The notes beneath the pieces were generated by a model. The model saw only the letters and a list, made by a program, of their open reading frames with translations, did no database searches and had not been told where the DNA came from. DNA of 64,000 nt from Rhinopithecus roxellana. Taxonomy: Eukaryota > Chordata > Mammalia > Primates > Cercopithecidae. A program made the position numbers and the translations under genes. The stretch is from NCBI RefSeq assembly GCF_007565055.1, contig NC_044560.1:47915530-47979529 (forward strand), read 5' to 3'. Positions 20,000-29,404 of this stretch are shown here, in pieces; the first letter of the stretch is position 1, and every line of letters begins with the position of its first letter.

Positions 20000-20300
20000 T
20001 GAAGAGCCTTAGAGATTGAGTGAGAAAGCTGAGGCCCAGAGAGGGAGAGTGATTTCATTTCAAGTCAGCATAATTGAATAAATATATTTGAATATGCATT
20101 ATGTGCCAGGTGATTGCCTAAGCCCACCCAGGTAGAACAGATGGAGAAATCACTGGAAAAGTGCCTAGCAGAGCACTGGAACAGAGCAGGTTTCAATAAA
20201 TGTCAATACCTGCCCCCTCTTTTGTTTTCTTTAAGGGCAGAGCCAGGATGAGAACCCAGATTTCCAGATTCCAAGTCCAACATCTTTTCAACCCTCTCAT
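20000..20300 (-). mobile_element. MIR SINE, antisense, split by a 160-bp insertion
   Basis: The left part has 'gctgaggcccagagaggga' and 'gtgatttcatttcaagtcag'. The right part (from about 20234) resumes with 'gcagagccaggatgagaacc' and 'agattccaagtccaacatct', which is the expected continuation of antisense MIR. Between them lies a segment with an antisense L2-like motif ('cattatgtgccaggtgattg') and a sense MIR-like 3' end ('caggtttcaataaatgtcaa'). Confidence 0.65.
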
Positions 20301-20669
20301 GGTCATCCAGAAGTGCAACCAGGAAAAAGTCTGTAGGGAGATCATGCCTGTAATACTCTTGCTGTTTAAAAAGAGTATTATGGATTTTCTGACAGCTCTT
20401 TTGCTGTATCACATCAGCCCCCGTCTGATTTTATGCTCACATGGCCATTACTCTCTATTAGCATACTAATAAATGTTTATGAGATTATGCTGTATAAACT
20501 ATAAACTTTTACATATTATTAATTAACCTCATACATTGGATTGGGAGCTCCTGAACATTTACTGACTTATAAAACAGGATAGTGGCGTACAGGGAGCCGT
20601 GTCTGCAGAACTGGCCTTATTCGCTCTATCTGGAGGAAGGGTTGCATTTCCATTTATGTGACTCTTAAG
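20301..20669. other. Unassigned stretch
   Basis: No repeat is recognised. A 12-base direct/inverted pair, 'actcttgctgtttaaaaaga' around 20357, forms a weak hairpin (ctctt...aagag) of no clear meaning. Confidence 0.35.
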
Positions 20670-20850
20670 TGCAAGCCACAGATAGCATAGTATTTGAAAA
20701 CAGAAGACCTGATCTTGCCTCTTCCCCGCTGTGACCTTAGGTAAATTTTGTAAGCTCTCAAAGGCCCAGTTTCCAAAATGGGCATAGTAATACCTATCTG
20801 TGGGGGTCCTTGGCACATGGCAGGTACCTAATAAACTTAAAGTGAATGAA
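20670..20850 (+). mobile_element. MIR SINE, sense
   Basis: 'cagatagcatagtatttgaa' is a near-canonical MIR 5' end, followed by 'gctgtgaccttaggtaaatt', 'agtttccaaaatgggcatag', 'taatacctatctgtgggggt' and 'cctaataaacttaaagtgaa'. The 156-codon minus-strand frame (20559-21029) runs across it and is not considered coding. Confidence 0.9.
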
Positions 20851-21057
20851 ATTGAATTAATGCAGGGCAATGACAGGAAGCCAGTTTGATTTGTTACTGA
20901 TGAAAAGACTGATAGGGATTTCCAAGAATGATGGCCTGCATTCCAGTGTGGTAAATAATATGTTCTCACTGGAGGTGAGCAAGAAGATGGACAAGGGGAT
21001 TCTGCAAGGAATGGGAGGGTTTCCTCCATTCCTAAGATCTCAGGATTCTGTGACTTT

Positions 21058-21064
<7 letters not shown>

Positions 21065-21095
<31 letters not shown>

Positions 21096-21378
21096 AGATG
21101 GAGTATCACACTGTCACCCAGGCTGGAGTACGGTGGTGCGATCTTGGCTCACTGAAACCTCCGCCTCCTGGGTTCACACCATTCTCCTGCCTCAGTCTCC
21201 TGAGTAACTGAGACTACAGGCACCTGCCACCTTGCCCGGCCAATTTTTGTCTTTTTAGTAGAGACAGGGGTTTCACTATGTTGGTCAGGCTGGTCTCGAA
21301 CTCTTGACCTCAGGTGATCCGCCCGCCTTGGCCTCCCAAACTGCTGGGATTACACGTGTGAGCCACTGTGCCCAGCCA
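21065..21378 (-). mobile_element. AluS-type element, antisense
   Basis: A full-length reverse Alu with a T34-type tail. The flanks 'actttcattttt' (21053-21064) and 'actctcattttt' (21379-21390) form a 12-bp target-site duplication with one mismatch. The 113-codon frame 20870-21211 runs into its poly(T), giving the phenylalanine stretch, and is an artefact. Confidence 0.95.
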
Positions 21379-21424
21379 ACTCTCATTTTTTAAGGCCAAA
21401 GAGGAGGCAAAGTGGGAGTGGTAC

Positions 21425-21605
21425 TTCAGGTCTTAGATTCTAGTTTTAACTTAGTTGCTGACTAGTTTTACAATTTAGTGTATACTCTAGACACTTCAAT
21501 CCTGTCTCTATTGTTTTATCTATAAAAGAGCTACACAAATTTGATGTGGTTATCAGAGGAGAGAATGGCTAAGAAAGCACTTTCAATAATACAAGGCTGA
21601 TCATT
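21425..21605 (+). mobile_element. MIR SINE, sense, diverged
   Basis: 'aacttagttgctgactagtt', 'gtttatctataaaagag'-like wording and 'tggctaagaaagcactttca' follow the MIR order. Divergence is high. Confidence 0.6.
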
Positions 21606-21623
21606 AGAAAAATATTAAGTTTA

Positions 21624-21930
21624 GGCCGGATGTAATGGCTCACGCCTGTAATCCCAGCACTTTGGGAGGCCAAGGCTGGCAGATCACAAGGTCAGGAGAT
21701 GGAGACCATCCTGGCTAACATGGTGAAACCCCATATCTACTAAAAATACAAAAAATTAGCCGGGCCTGGTGGTCGGCACCTGTAGTTGCAGCTACTCGGG
21801 AGGCTGACGCCGGAGAATGGCATGAACCTGGGAGGCAGAGCTTGCAGTGAGCCGAGATAGTGCCACTGCACTCTAGCCTGGGCAACAGAGCAAGACTCTG
21901 TTTCACGAAAAAAGAAAAAGAAAAGAAAAA
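21624..21930 (+). mobile_element. AluY-like element, sense
   Basis: A full-length Alu with AluY-type 'cacaaggtcaggagatggag' and 'catcctggctaacatggtga' and 'cttgcagtgagccgagatag'. Unlike the two AluYRa copies it has 'gctcacgcctg' and 'aattagccgggc', so it is an older or different AluY. The tail is A-rich with interspersed G. The only flank match is short (aagttta). Confidence 0.95.
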
Positions 21931-22014
21931 GTTTAGCAACGAGGTTCATTTCACTGTTTTTGGTATTGATAGCTGATCATCCCTGCTTCGAATCTTCTGC
22001 AATGCTGCAAAAAT

Positions 22015-22215
22015 GTTATGGGAAGAACCCAGACCTGGGAGTCGAGTGACCAGGTCCAGGCTCTGTCACTAAGCTATGAGACTTTGGTGGAGTATTTCTG
22101 TTCTTTGCATCCCAAGTAACTGATCTCATGTCTGTAAAATGAAGCTAACAGATCTGCTGTGCCAACATCACGGGGGTGTCCTGAGAGTCAAATAAGGTAA
22201 TGGATTTGATTTAGT
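22015..22215 (+). mobile_element. MIR SINE, sense
   Basis: 'cagacctgggagtcgagtga', 'ggctctgtcactaagctatg', 'ctcatgtctgtaaaatgaag' and 'tgagagtcaaataaggtaat' mark the element. Confidence 0.85.
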
Positions 22216-22254
22216 GTTTTCAAATCAGCTCTCAATTTAGCTATTTCAAATCAG

Positions 22255-22345
22255 CTATGTTCTCATTTTCTACCCTACAAGGCTGTAAGACCTGTAAGTA
22301 CAAAGCTGTTTTTTAGATCTTTGTATTTGCCAGTGCCTAGCAAAG
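22255..22345 (+). mobile_element. L2 LINE 3' end fragment, sense
   Basis: 'aaggctgtaagacctgtaag', 'agatctttgtatttgccagt' and 'gcctagcaaagtgaattcat' match the sense L2 terminus. An imperfect direct repeat around 'ttcaaatcagct' (22212-22258) precedes it. Confidence 0.6.
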
Positions 22346-22359
22346 TGAATTCATTGATT

Positions 22360-22500
22360 CTGGACACATTCATGAAATGCCTATTTGGGCCAGGGATAGT
22401 GGCAAGTTTTGGGGTTCGGGATGAAAAAGACATGGCCTCTACCCCTAAGGAGCTTGCTTTGCAATAGAGGAGTAAACTATAAACATATCCAAGAATAAAG
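22360..22500 (-). mobile_element. L2 LINE 3' end fragment, antisense
   Basis: 'cattcatgaaatgcctattt', 'gggttcgggatgaaaaagac', 'ctacccctaaggagcttgct' and 'gtaaactataaacatatcc' match the antisense L2 terminus. It makes a tail-to-tail pair with the sense L2 just before it. Confidence 0.75.
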
Positions 22501-23404
22501 TTAAAGGAAACTGATACTGAGATCTAGCCTTTAAGGGGGCCCCCTGTGTGTGAGTGTCGCCACCTCCAGGGCAGCACAAGCTTCACCCCCTCTCTGCTCT
22601 CTTGCAAAGAACTGACAGGTACCAACTTCTCTGTTTTTGATGGCTGCCTCTGTGTTTCTGATGGCCACATAGTTTTTTGGATTTGTGTGTTTCCCTGCCC
22701 TTGGACACATTCTGATGGAGTACAAAGTGGCAACTGACTCCTGGGGTCTACTCAAGGTGGCTGGATGTAAAAGATTGGTGAAATGATTTAAAGCTTATAG
22801 AGATGGGTAATTCCCCGGGGGCTAGCAGGTACTTTCCAGGGAGGAAGAGGATGCCTCTTATAAATACAATTATTATTGATTACTGTCAGATTCTTTTATC
22901 TGATTCCTGCCCATTAGGCCCTCTCTTTGTTGCTAGAAGCTCTCACTTGCCCTCTGCCCCATCTTACCTCTAGAAGTGCTTCTTAAATGAGTCCTGCAGA
23001 ATCCTAGTCATCCTTGAATAGCTCATAGGTGCTAAGAGAGCATTCAGAAGAATACTTCAAAGCCTGACAATAAATAACCATTTTACGATTATGACATAAG
23101 TGGAAAGAAGGGCCAGCTCATCTCAAAACGATGGCAACAACAGCAAGATCAGGTAATCCCCATCCTGCTGATTAGCAGCAAGAGGCTTTGAGTGGCACCC
23201 TGACTGTGAGAGTGTGCATAAGGGACACCTGTAGACCGCTTTGCACCCAAGGTGTCTTCCCTTAGCTTTTGACAACAGTACCCTACTTTTGCTTTGAGAG
23301 AACTGCCACTCCCTCACTCTCAGTCTTGTACTTTCATATGTCCCAGGGGCCGAGCACTTGACATAGGCATAAGGCAATATATGAATTTTATTTTCTGGTC
23401 ATAG
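22501..23404. other. Repeat-poor stretch
   Basis: No interspersed repeat is recognised over about 900 bp. It has a short self-complementary 'gggggccccc' at 22535-22544. Overlapping frames of 60-84 codons on both strands show no domain. Confidence 0.4.
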
Positions 23405-23753
23405 GAATGACCATATGTTCCAGTTCAGGCCAGTGAGAGAGAGAGAGTGGTGGTCCCAGGCTTATGGAAGAGCCTACTGGAAGAGACAGTGCTGTGTAGC
23501 GTGATGTGTATCTGCAGCTGCTGGGGCAGTGCGGAGCCTACAGTGTGGGTCTGAGAATGGGGCCATTACCTGAAGAGCTGAGTCAAGATTTGGATCCTGT
23601 ACACATTATCTGAGCCTGGGTCAAGCTGTGACTGAAGCCAAATCTGCTCACAGACTTTCCAATATATTCCTTTATCTAGTTTGAGCCAGGGCCGGTGGAA
23701 TTTTCTGTCATTTGCATCCAAAATATTCCTAATATTATACAGTATGTGATGTT
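23405..23753 (+). mobile_element. Probable MLT1-type LTR, diverged, sense
   Basis: The 3' part has 'atattcctttatctagtttg', 'agccagggccggtggaattt' and 'ctgtcatttgcatccaaaat', which follow the U5-type end of older MLT1 LTRs ('ccttatttgtttaagcc...ttctgttacttgcagccaaa'). The 5' part is less clear. The AluYRa at 23767 landed at its 3' edge. Confidence 0.55.
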
Positions 23754-23759
23754 TTACTT

Positions 23760-23766
<7 letters not shown>

Positions 23767-23790
<24 letters not shown>

Positions 23791-24070
23791 GAGGCGGAGT
23801 CTCGCTCTGTCGCCCGGACTGGAGTGCAGTGGCCAGATCTCAGCTCACTGCAAGCTCCGCCTCCCGGGTTTACGCCATTCTCCTGCCTCAGCCTCCCGAG
23901 TAGCTGGGACTACAGGCGCCCGCCACCTCGCCCGGCTAGTTTTTGTATTTTTAGTAGAGACAGGGTTTCACCGTGTTAGCCAGGATGGTCTCGATCTCCT
24001 GACCTCGTGATCCACCCGTCTCGGCCTCCCAAAGTGCTGGGATTACAGGCTTGAGCCACCGCGCCCGGCC
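23767..24070 (-). mobile_element. AluYRa-type element, antisense (Old World monkey Alu)
   Basis: A nearly pristine, full-length reverse Alu. Read on the minus strand it has 'ggctcaagcctg', 'aaaaactagccgggcgaggt', 'gcgtaaacccgg' and 'gagatctggccactgc', the same variant set as the copy at 5759. Perfect 13-bp target-site duplications (ttacttcattttt) flank it at 23754-23766 and 24071-24083. Of all Alus here it is the closest to a source sequence, so it is likely the youngest. Frames of 94 and 73 codons are artefacts. Confidence 0.95.
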
Positions 24071-24104
24071 TTACTTCATTTTTGCAACATGTTTGGCTAA
24101 ACAA

Positions 24105-24135
24105 TAATATATTACATATAATATGTAATATATTA
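24105..24135. repeat. AT-rich near-perfect palindrome
   Basis: Arms of 14 bases, TAATATATTACATA and TATGTAATATATTA, are exact reverse complements around a 3-base centre (taa). The surrounding 24085-24165 is also AT-rich with further partial repeats of 'atgtaata'. It lies 22 bases past the target-site duplication of the young Alu. Confidence 0.9.
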
Positions 24136-24164
24136 CATTATAATAGTATGTAATAGTATACATT

Positions 24165-24320
24165 CCTCTATTTAATCATTATGCAAAGCTAAGAGGTAAA
24201 ATTTGTGATCAAATTTATAAATTAAAATACCGAGTCTCAGAGAGAATGAGTGACTCACCTGAAGATGCACAGCTGATAAGTGATTGAGATAGGACAAGAA
24301 TGTAGGGCTCCTGACCACAA
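24165..24320 (-). mobile_element. MIR SINE, antisense
   Basis: 'ctcagagagaatgagtgact', 'cacctgaagatgcacagctg' and 'ataagtgattgagataggac' are the antisense centre of MIR. Confidence 0.8.
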
Positions 24321-24509
24321 TGATTGCTAAAGATGCATTTTTCCCAAACCAGCTACTTATGGAAAGCAAATATAAAAGAAATGCAAAGGAAACCAAAGGT
24401 AATGCTGGTTGCCACAATGTATTTTTTTGCTGGGAAGTTTCATCCAAAATGCGTGGTCCCATCCAAAGGTAAAAGACCCTCAGCCATACTTCCTATGGCC
24501 AGTGCCTTG
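24321..24509. other. Unassigned spacer
   Basis: No repeat is recognised. The 102-codon + frame (24324-24632) continues into the L2 downstream and is not supported. Confidence 0.4.
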
Positions 24510-25150
24510 GTCCATCAGGCCTTCATCACTTCTCACCAAGTTTCCTCCAACATTTTTCTAGGTGGTCTTTTTGCCTCCAGTCTCACTTCCCTACTATCCA
24601 TCACTCACAGTAGGACAGAAACATTTTTCTAAATGCAAGCTGGATTATGGTACTGTTTGCTTACAACCCTTTAGTAGTTCGCATAGCTTTTGAGTACAAA
24701 TTCAGCTTTGCACACAAGACACTTCCTGATCTGACTCTTTTGTTCTCTTCTGCTTCATCTCCTCATTCCTCCAGTAATAGTGAATGACCCGGGGTTCTCT
24801 GAGGCTGATCCATTGCTCTACTTTTGTGTACACCATTCTAGTTGTGTGTGGAAATCGTTCCTTTTTTTTTCCCCGGCAAACGCCTCTTATCCTTAAATTC
24901 TCCTTCATCCTTCAGATGTTGTTTTCTCTGGGAAACCTTTTGTGATTCATCAGACTGATTTGGATGTTTCTTTTCTGTGCGCCCGCTAGACTCTGGCTCT
25001 CTCCTTGCACTCTCACACTGTAGAGTAACTGTGAATTACATGCCAGTGTCTCCTCTAGATTGTGGGAAACAATTGTGCCCTACTCCATTTTACATGGAGG
25101 ACCTGGCAGACAGCTTGGCACATAATAATCAGTAAACATTTGTGGCATGG
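24510..25150 (+). mobile_element. L2 LINE, sense, long 3' segment
   Basis: The whole 3' region can be followed: 'gcctccagtctcacttccct', 'caaccctttagtagttcgca', 'cacttcctgatctgactctt', 'tctctgggaaaccttttgtg', 'cagcttggcacataataatc' and 'agtaaacatttgtggcatgg'. Confidence 0.85.
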
Positions 25151-25174
25151 ATGAAGAAGGAAAGGGAGGAAATA

Positions 25175-25318
25175 GGCCAGGCGTGGTGGCTCATGCCTGT
25201 AATCCCAGCACTTTGAGAGGATAATGCAGGAGGATCACTTGAGGCCAGGAGATATTGAGATTGGCCTGGACAATGTAGCAAGGCCTTGTCCCTAAAAAAT
25301 CTAAAAACTTTTTTTTTT
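25175..25318 (+). mobile_element. Free left Alu monomer (FLAM type), sense
   Basis: A single left arm: 'ggccaggcgtggtggctcat', 'aatcccagcactttgagagg', 'ggaggatcacttgaggccag' and 'gcaaggccttgtccctaaaa', then an A-rich and T-rich stretch with no right arm. It inserted exactly after an L2 3' end. A truncated Alu is an alternative. Confidence 0.85.
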
Positions 25319-26149
25319 TTAAAGGGAAGACATATGGAAGAAGAGATCAGCACTTTCTCTTTTGTTTGACACTTTCATTTAAAGTATTACACACTGATGT
25401 TATATAGTTTCTTTTATTAAATTCAGATATTATGTTCTTCCTAGCTTTAATATTTGAATAAATTGCTTTGCTTTTTTTAAAGAAAAATTTCATGGTGTTC
25501 CAAATTAAGTAAACAGTGTTTATTTTTCTGTGACCTCGAAACACTTGGGAAATATTGCATGATGAAGTGAGGAAGAGGGGTGGTGAGGGTTTTGTGAATG
25601 GTGAGAGAGAAAGCGGACATTTGGAAGCTGAGAGCTGAGGTCTCCTGGTCCCATTGCTAGCTGAAGTCTTTGGCAGGATGAAAATGATTTATGTTAGGAA
25701 TCTAAGAGTAACTAACTTCAGTTTTCCTGAACAGAAACATTCTCTCCCCAACATGTCAAGTTGGGGGTCTTGTGCTTACTGAGTCTAACAGTTGGTACGG
25801 AATCTTGTCTCTAAGGACCTTGTCTTACATTTGCCCCTGAAAACTTCCAGAGGAATGGCTTTTGTTCCTTGGCTTTATGCATTAATTGGGGTTCTTTCTA
25901 ATTAAGTTGCTTACCTGCTGTTTCTGGTGAGTATTAAGTGTGTGTGTGCTGAGCAGGAATTTTCCATGTTAGGTCTATTATTTTATGAAACGGATCCTTA
26001 ATTATCAGCTCTCACATATTTGTAGAAAGTTTAGCTTCCATGTCTGATCTGAAAAATTCAAGCTTCACAGGAGGCATTTTATACTTGCCCATTTGAAAAA
26101 AAATTTGAAATGAGCTTTTGGCAAGATGATTTCTTGATTGGGTATCTCA
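25319..26149. other. Repeat-poor stretch
   Basis: No interspersed repeat is recognised in about 830 bp. AT-rich in its first 200 bases. No plausible exon. Confidence 0.4.
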
Positions 26150-26222
26150 CTGAACCATCCTTCCCTCCATCTATCCCTGTATTTATCCATCCACTTATCC
26201 ATCCCTCAGTCCATCCATTCCA
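26150..26222. repeat. (ATCC)n-like tetranucleotide repeat
   Basis: A degenerate series of 'tccatcc' and 'atccatcc' units. The serine/proline frame over it (26110-26292) is an artefact. It is probably an expansion at an L2 3' end, as the next element is antisense L2. Confidence 0.85.
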
Positions 26223-26565
26223 TAACCATTTTCTGAAATGCTACGCTTTTCCCTGTACTTCTTCTGTAGGAACAATGAGGAGGGATACCTAAACCCAGGG
26301 TGGGGGTGGGTGGAGGACAGGGGCAGAAAAATCTTCCTAGAGGAAAGATGCCCGAGGTGAATAATAAGAAAGGAATGGGACTTAGCTAGGTTGGTGGATG
26401 GAAAACAGAAAGGGGGCTTATTTCGGGCAGATAGAGCAACAGGGGCCAGTGCCCAGAGGTATGAGAGGACGTGATGAGTTCCAGGGACTGAAAGCCGTTT
26501 AAACAAATATTTCCTGAGCACTTTACTTGTGCCAGGGGCTGCATTGAGATCTTCTGGAATGAGAT
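26223..26565 (-). mobile_element. L2 LINE, antisense
   Basis: 'gggcagaaaaatcttcctag' and 'gcaacaggggccagtgccca' follow the antisense L2 body ('acagcaagtgcaaaggccc'). A further L2-type terminus, 'cctgagcactttacttgtgc', occurs at about 26512, so two copies may be joined. Confidence 0.65.
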
Positions 26566-27109
26566 TTGCCGCATGACTACAACAGTGAAGGCCTAATGCT
26601 GAAGCAATTGCTAAGTATTAGGGTGAATGGAACATTTACTAAATAAATTTGAGCTAGACAGCAAAGGCAGTGGAGGAGCATGGGAGACAGGGAACTACAT
26701 TGTAGTTATTGTCTGCTATATGCCAGAAGCATTACCTTCACATTCTCTGTGATGTTCCATGTACTGCTACAGGAAGAATCCCCATTCAAGATAAAAGATA
26801 AACAGATGGAATCCCACCAAAGAAAAGCAAACAAACACTGCCAGCTTTGGGGACTAAAAACACCCATAATTTTTAGTCCCCAATATTTCTACTGTACCAT
26901 TCTGTCTATCATCTTCCCTTTGACATATGGCTCGCTCCCAGGATTCGAATCTCCCTGATTTTTCCCTACAGCATTTGGAAATAGAGCTTAATCATGCAAG
27001 TTGTGACTGTAGGGAGTCTTTTCTGAAAGAAGACCCCCTAACAGGGAAACTGAATAGAAAGACTAGAAAGTGGATGTCAGGGAGACATTTGAGTTTGGTG
27101 CTTTGGACC
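26566..27109. other. Repeat-poor stretch
   Basis: A weak antisense MIR end occurs at about 26698-26755 ('ctgctatatgccagaagcat'). Otherwise nothing is recognised except the hairpin annotated separately. Frames at 26680-26958 and 26927-27151 have no motif. Confidence 0.4.
26847..26883. repeat. Perfect 14-bp inverted repeat with 9-base loop
   Basis: Left arm TTGGGGACTAAAAA (26847-26860), loop cacccataa (26861-26869), right arm TTTTTAGTCCCCAA (26870-26883). The arms are exact reverse complements, and pairing does not extend outward. It is too short for a canonical pre-miRNA. It is not part of a transposon I recognise. Confidence 0.9.
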
Positions 27110-27480
27110 AAACCATCTTTCAAGACTCATCTTAAATCCTCTTTCCTTTGACAAGCCTTCCCTCACCACCCCAGACTCTACCCATCTCCCCCTGCACTGC
27201 TCTGATTTAGGAGAGAGTGACTGTGCAATAGACTTAGCAATGAATCATACCTGCTCTATCATACCTGCTATAACATGTGACAGCTATTGTACTATTGCCT
27301 TAAACTGATATTTTGCTCTGGCCTTAAAATTGATCTTTGTGCATGTGCATTTTCCCCCAATGAGATTATAAGCACCTTGAGGACAGAGATTTTGTCATAA
27401 ACATATCTTAAGTCCTTCCTTCCTCCCTAATACCTAGCGCAATTCTGTCCACATAGTAAAGGCTCAACAAATGTTTTCTA
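27110..27480 (+). mobile_element. L2 LINE 3' end, sense
   Basis: 'caagactcatcttaaatcct', 'aagccttccctcaccacccc', 'tgagattataagcaccttga', 'ggacagagattttgtcataa' and 'aggctcaacaaatgttttct' are in sense L2 order. A 12-base unit 'atcatacctgct' is repeated at 27243-27268 with 2 bases between. Confidence 0.85.
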
Positions 27481-27609
27481 GCTCCATATAAAAGACCCTG
27501 CAAGGATTTCTGAACCAAAAATATGATAGAAATCAAATAAATTAGTTTGAGGAGCAGGTGATTTAGATTTATTACTTATGGTGGAATGCAAAAATTGCCA
27601 CAATCGTTT

Positions 27610-27803
27610 AAAGCAATTCTTATCAAGAGGCAGAGTCTATTTCCCCCCTCCTTGATTCTGGGCTGGCCTTGTGATTTCCAGTTGACTGTAGTGAGCATAA
27701 TGTTGTGTGAGGTCTGAGCCCAGGCATCAAGAACTCAGCAGAAGAACTGCACAGCTGAGACCAGCCCAAATCACAAACCCACAGGACTGTGAGTTAAATA
27801 AAT

Positions 27804-27838
<35 letters not shown>

Positions 27839-27892
27839 ATAAATCACTAAGTTTTGGGATGATACGTTAGGCTCCAAAAGCTAACTGATGCA
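27610..27892 (+). mobile_element. Solo MLT1-type LTR (MLT1J/K-like), sense
   Basis: 'cagcagaagaactgcacagc', 'tgagaccagcccaaatcaca', 'gactgtgagttaaataaatg', a T26 run where the consensus has a short T block, 'aatcactaagttttgggatg' and 'aaagctaactgatgcag'. The T run at about 27807-27834 is a local expansion, not an Alu tail. Confidence 0.85.
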
Positions 27893-27894
27893 GG

Positions 27895-27975
27895 ATCTTC
27901 TTTAATTATCAGGATAAGCCCATGAGATGTATGTTAGCATCCTACTTTATGAGTTAGGAAGCAAGCATTCAGGAG
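27895..27975 (-). mobile_element. MIR SINE fragment, antisense
   Basis: 'ttaattatcaggataagccc' and 'atgagatgtatgttagcatc' resemble the antisense MIR centre. Short and weak. Confidence 0.45.
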
Positions 27976-28274
27976 CAATATGATGTGGAATGATCATAAT
28001 TAGCATCTTTCAGAGCCGTTGTTAGTGTCTTTTAGCAAATGTTACCTGGATGGGGAAACATATCAGGAGGCACATGTCTCAGCAGGCACTGGTCTGTCTG
28101 ATGGGGAGGGGGACAAAGGAGTGTTTGTTGGCAGGAGTCAGGAAAAGTTCAGACCATGGAGAGTTCAACAATGTGTTGAAGGAACAAGCAAGACAGAGCT
28201 TGAGGGCTCTTGGGTCCATGCGTTCAGGCTGAAACGATGTAACTTGGGATTCTATAAAGAGGGAAATGATAACA
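27976..28274. other. Unassigned stretch
   Basis: No family recognised. Frames of 88, 60 and 87 codons on both strands overlap here with no domain support. Confidence 0.35.
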
Positions 28275-28435
28275 GCAGTGACTAATAAATTCACTGAACA
28301 TTTCTCATGTGCCAGAAGCTGTGCTATGTCTCTAATCTTCACAAATGTCCTAGGTGAGGCTGAGATAAATTAAATAGGTCATATAACTTGTAAGTGATTA
28401 AATTGCCATTGAAACGTAAATGTGTCTAACTCCAA
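28275..28435 (-). mobile_element. MIR SINE, antisense
   Basis: 'tctcatgtgccagaagctgt', 'gctatgtctctaatcttcac' and 'taacttgtaagtgattaaat' are antisense MIR landmarks. An A19 run (28455-28473) follows, unassociated with an Alu. Confidence 0.75.
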
Positions 28436-28473
28436 AGGGAAATAACAAGCAGCTAAAAAAAAAAAAAAAAAAA

Positions 28474-28879
28474 TGCCCCTTTCATTATATTTTCTGGTCT
28501 GTAACATCAATTTCTTCCTAAGTTTCAACAAACCGAATGGGCACCTATATGTCATTGCAGGCAAAACTCTTCGGGTGCCTTGGAACAAAGCCATACACAG
28601 CTGAAAACTCATGACTTGTCCCATATTGGGCGTGGAAGGGTGGTTTCTCCAGTTTGATAAGATCAGGAGGGCCTCTCTGAGACATGCTTTTGTGATAACA
28701 TTATCAGGCTTAACAGGAGTTCTACAAACAGGGCCCCTTTGAAGGGAACTGTCCCTTCTGCTTTTGAAGTAGGGTGACCACAGCCCTCGAGCAGAGACCT
28801 TCAGATATCCTCAGGCAGTGGTTTCATCCAGACTAAACTAGTTACAAACCCTTCCACTTATCTAATAGTTGATGCACTG
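28474..28879. other. Unassigned stretch
   Basis: No repeat or gene is recognised in about 400 bp. Confidence 0.4.
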
Positions 28880-29070
28880 TGCACACATATATCTTGTTGA
28901 ATTGAGTAGCACAGCTTTGTGGCATTCACTGGGCAGCATATGTGATTCCCATTTTATAAATGAGAAAACTGAGACTCAGAAGTTAACTGACATGCTCAAG
29001 GTCGTAAAGTTAATCTGTGGTTGAGCTAGGACTGGACTTGGTCTGTTTGACTCCTCCTCCCATGTTCTTG
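28880..29070 (-). mobile_element. MIR SINE, antisense
   Basis: 'attttataaatgagaaaact', 'gagactcagaagttaactga', 'catgctcaaggtcgtaaagt' and 'agctaggactggacttggtc' are in order. Confidence 0.9.
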
Positions 29071-29144
29071 ACTGAATCAACTCAAAAGCATTCCCTATGT
29101 ATGAGGCATAGGGAGTACAGAGATGTTTTAGTCTGGGCTCCTAC

Positions 29145-29350
29145 ACCCAATAATAGCACATGTCTGCTCTAAATGCTTTACTTAGAGTAACTAATTTAAT
29201 TCTCTTAACAACCCTACGAGGGAGTACACTTTTTACTCTTGTTTTATGTGTAGGAAAATAGAGATACAAAGCAGTGAAATAGATTTGGGGTTCACATACA
29301 GGCAGTCTAGACATGGAGGCCTCTGACTTAGCCACAGCACCCCACTGCCC
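29145..29350 (-). mobile_element. MIR SINE, antisense
   Basis: 'ttaattctcttaacaaccct', 'acgagggagtacacttttta', 'aaaatagagatacaaagcag' and 'ttagccacagcaccccactg'. The last part is the antisense MIR 5' end. Confidence 0.85.
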
Positions 29351-29404
29351 CTATGCTTGGGGAAGCTACTGGGGAGAGGAGTGAGATGCTGAATAACAAG
29401 GAGA

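Noticed and set aside
20559..21029. 156-codon minus-strand frame
   Set aside because: It covers an intact sense MIR and has no recognised motif.
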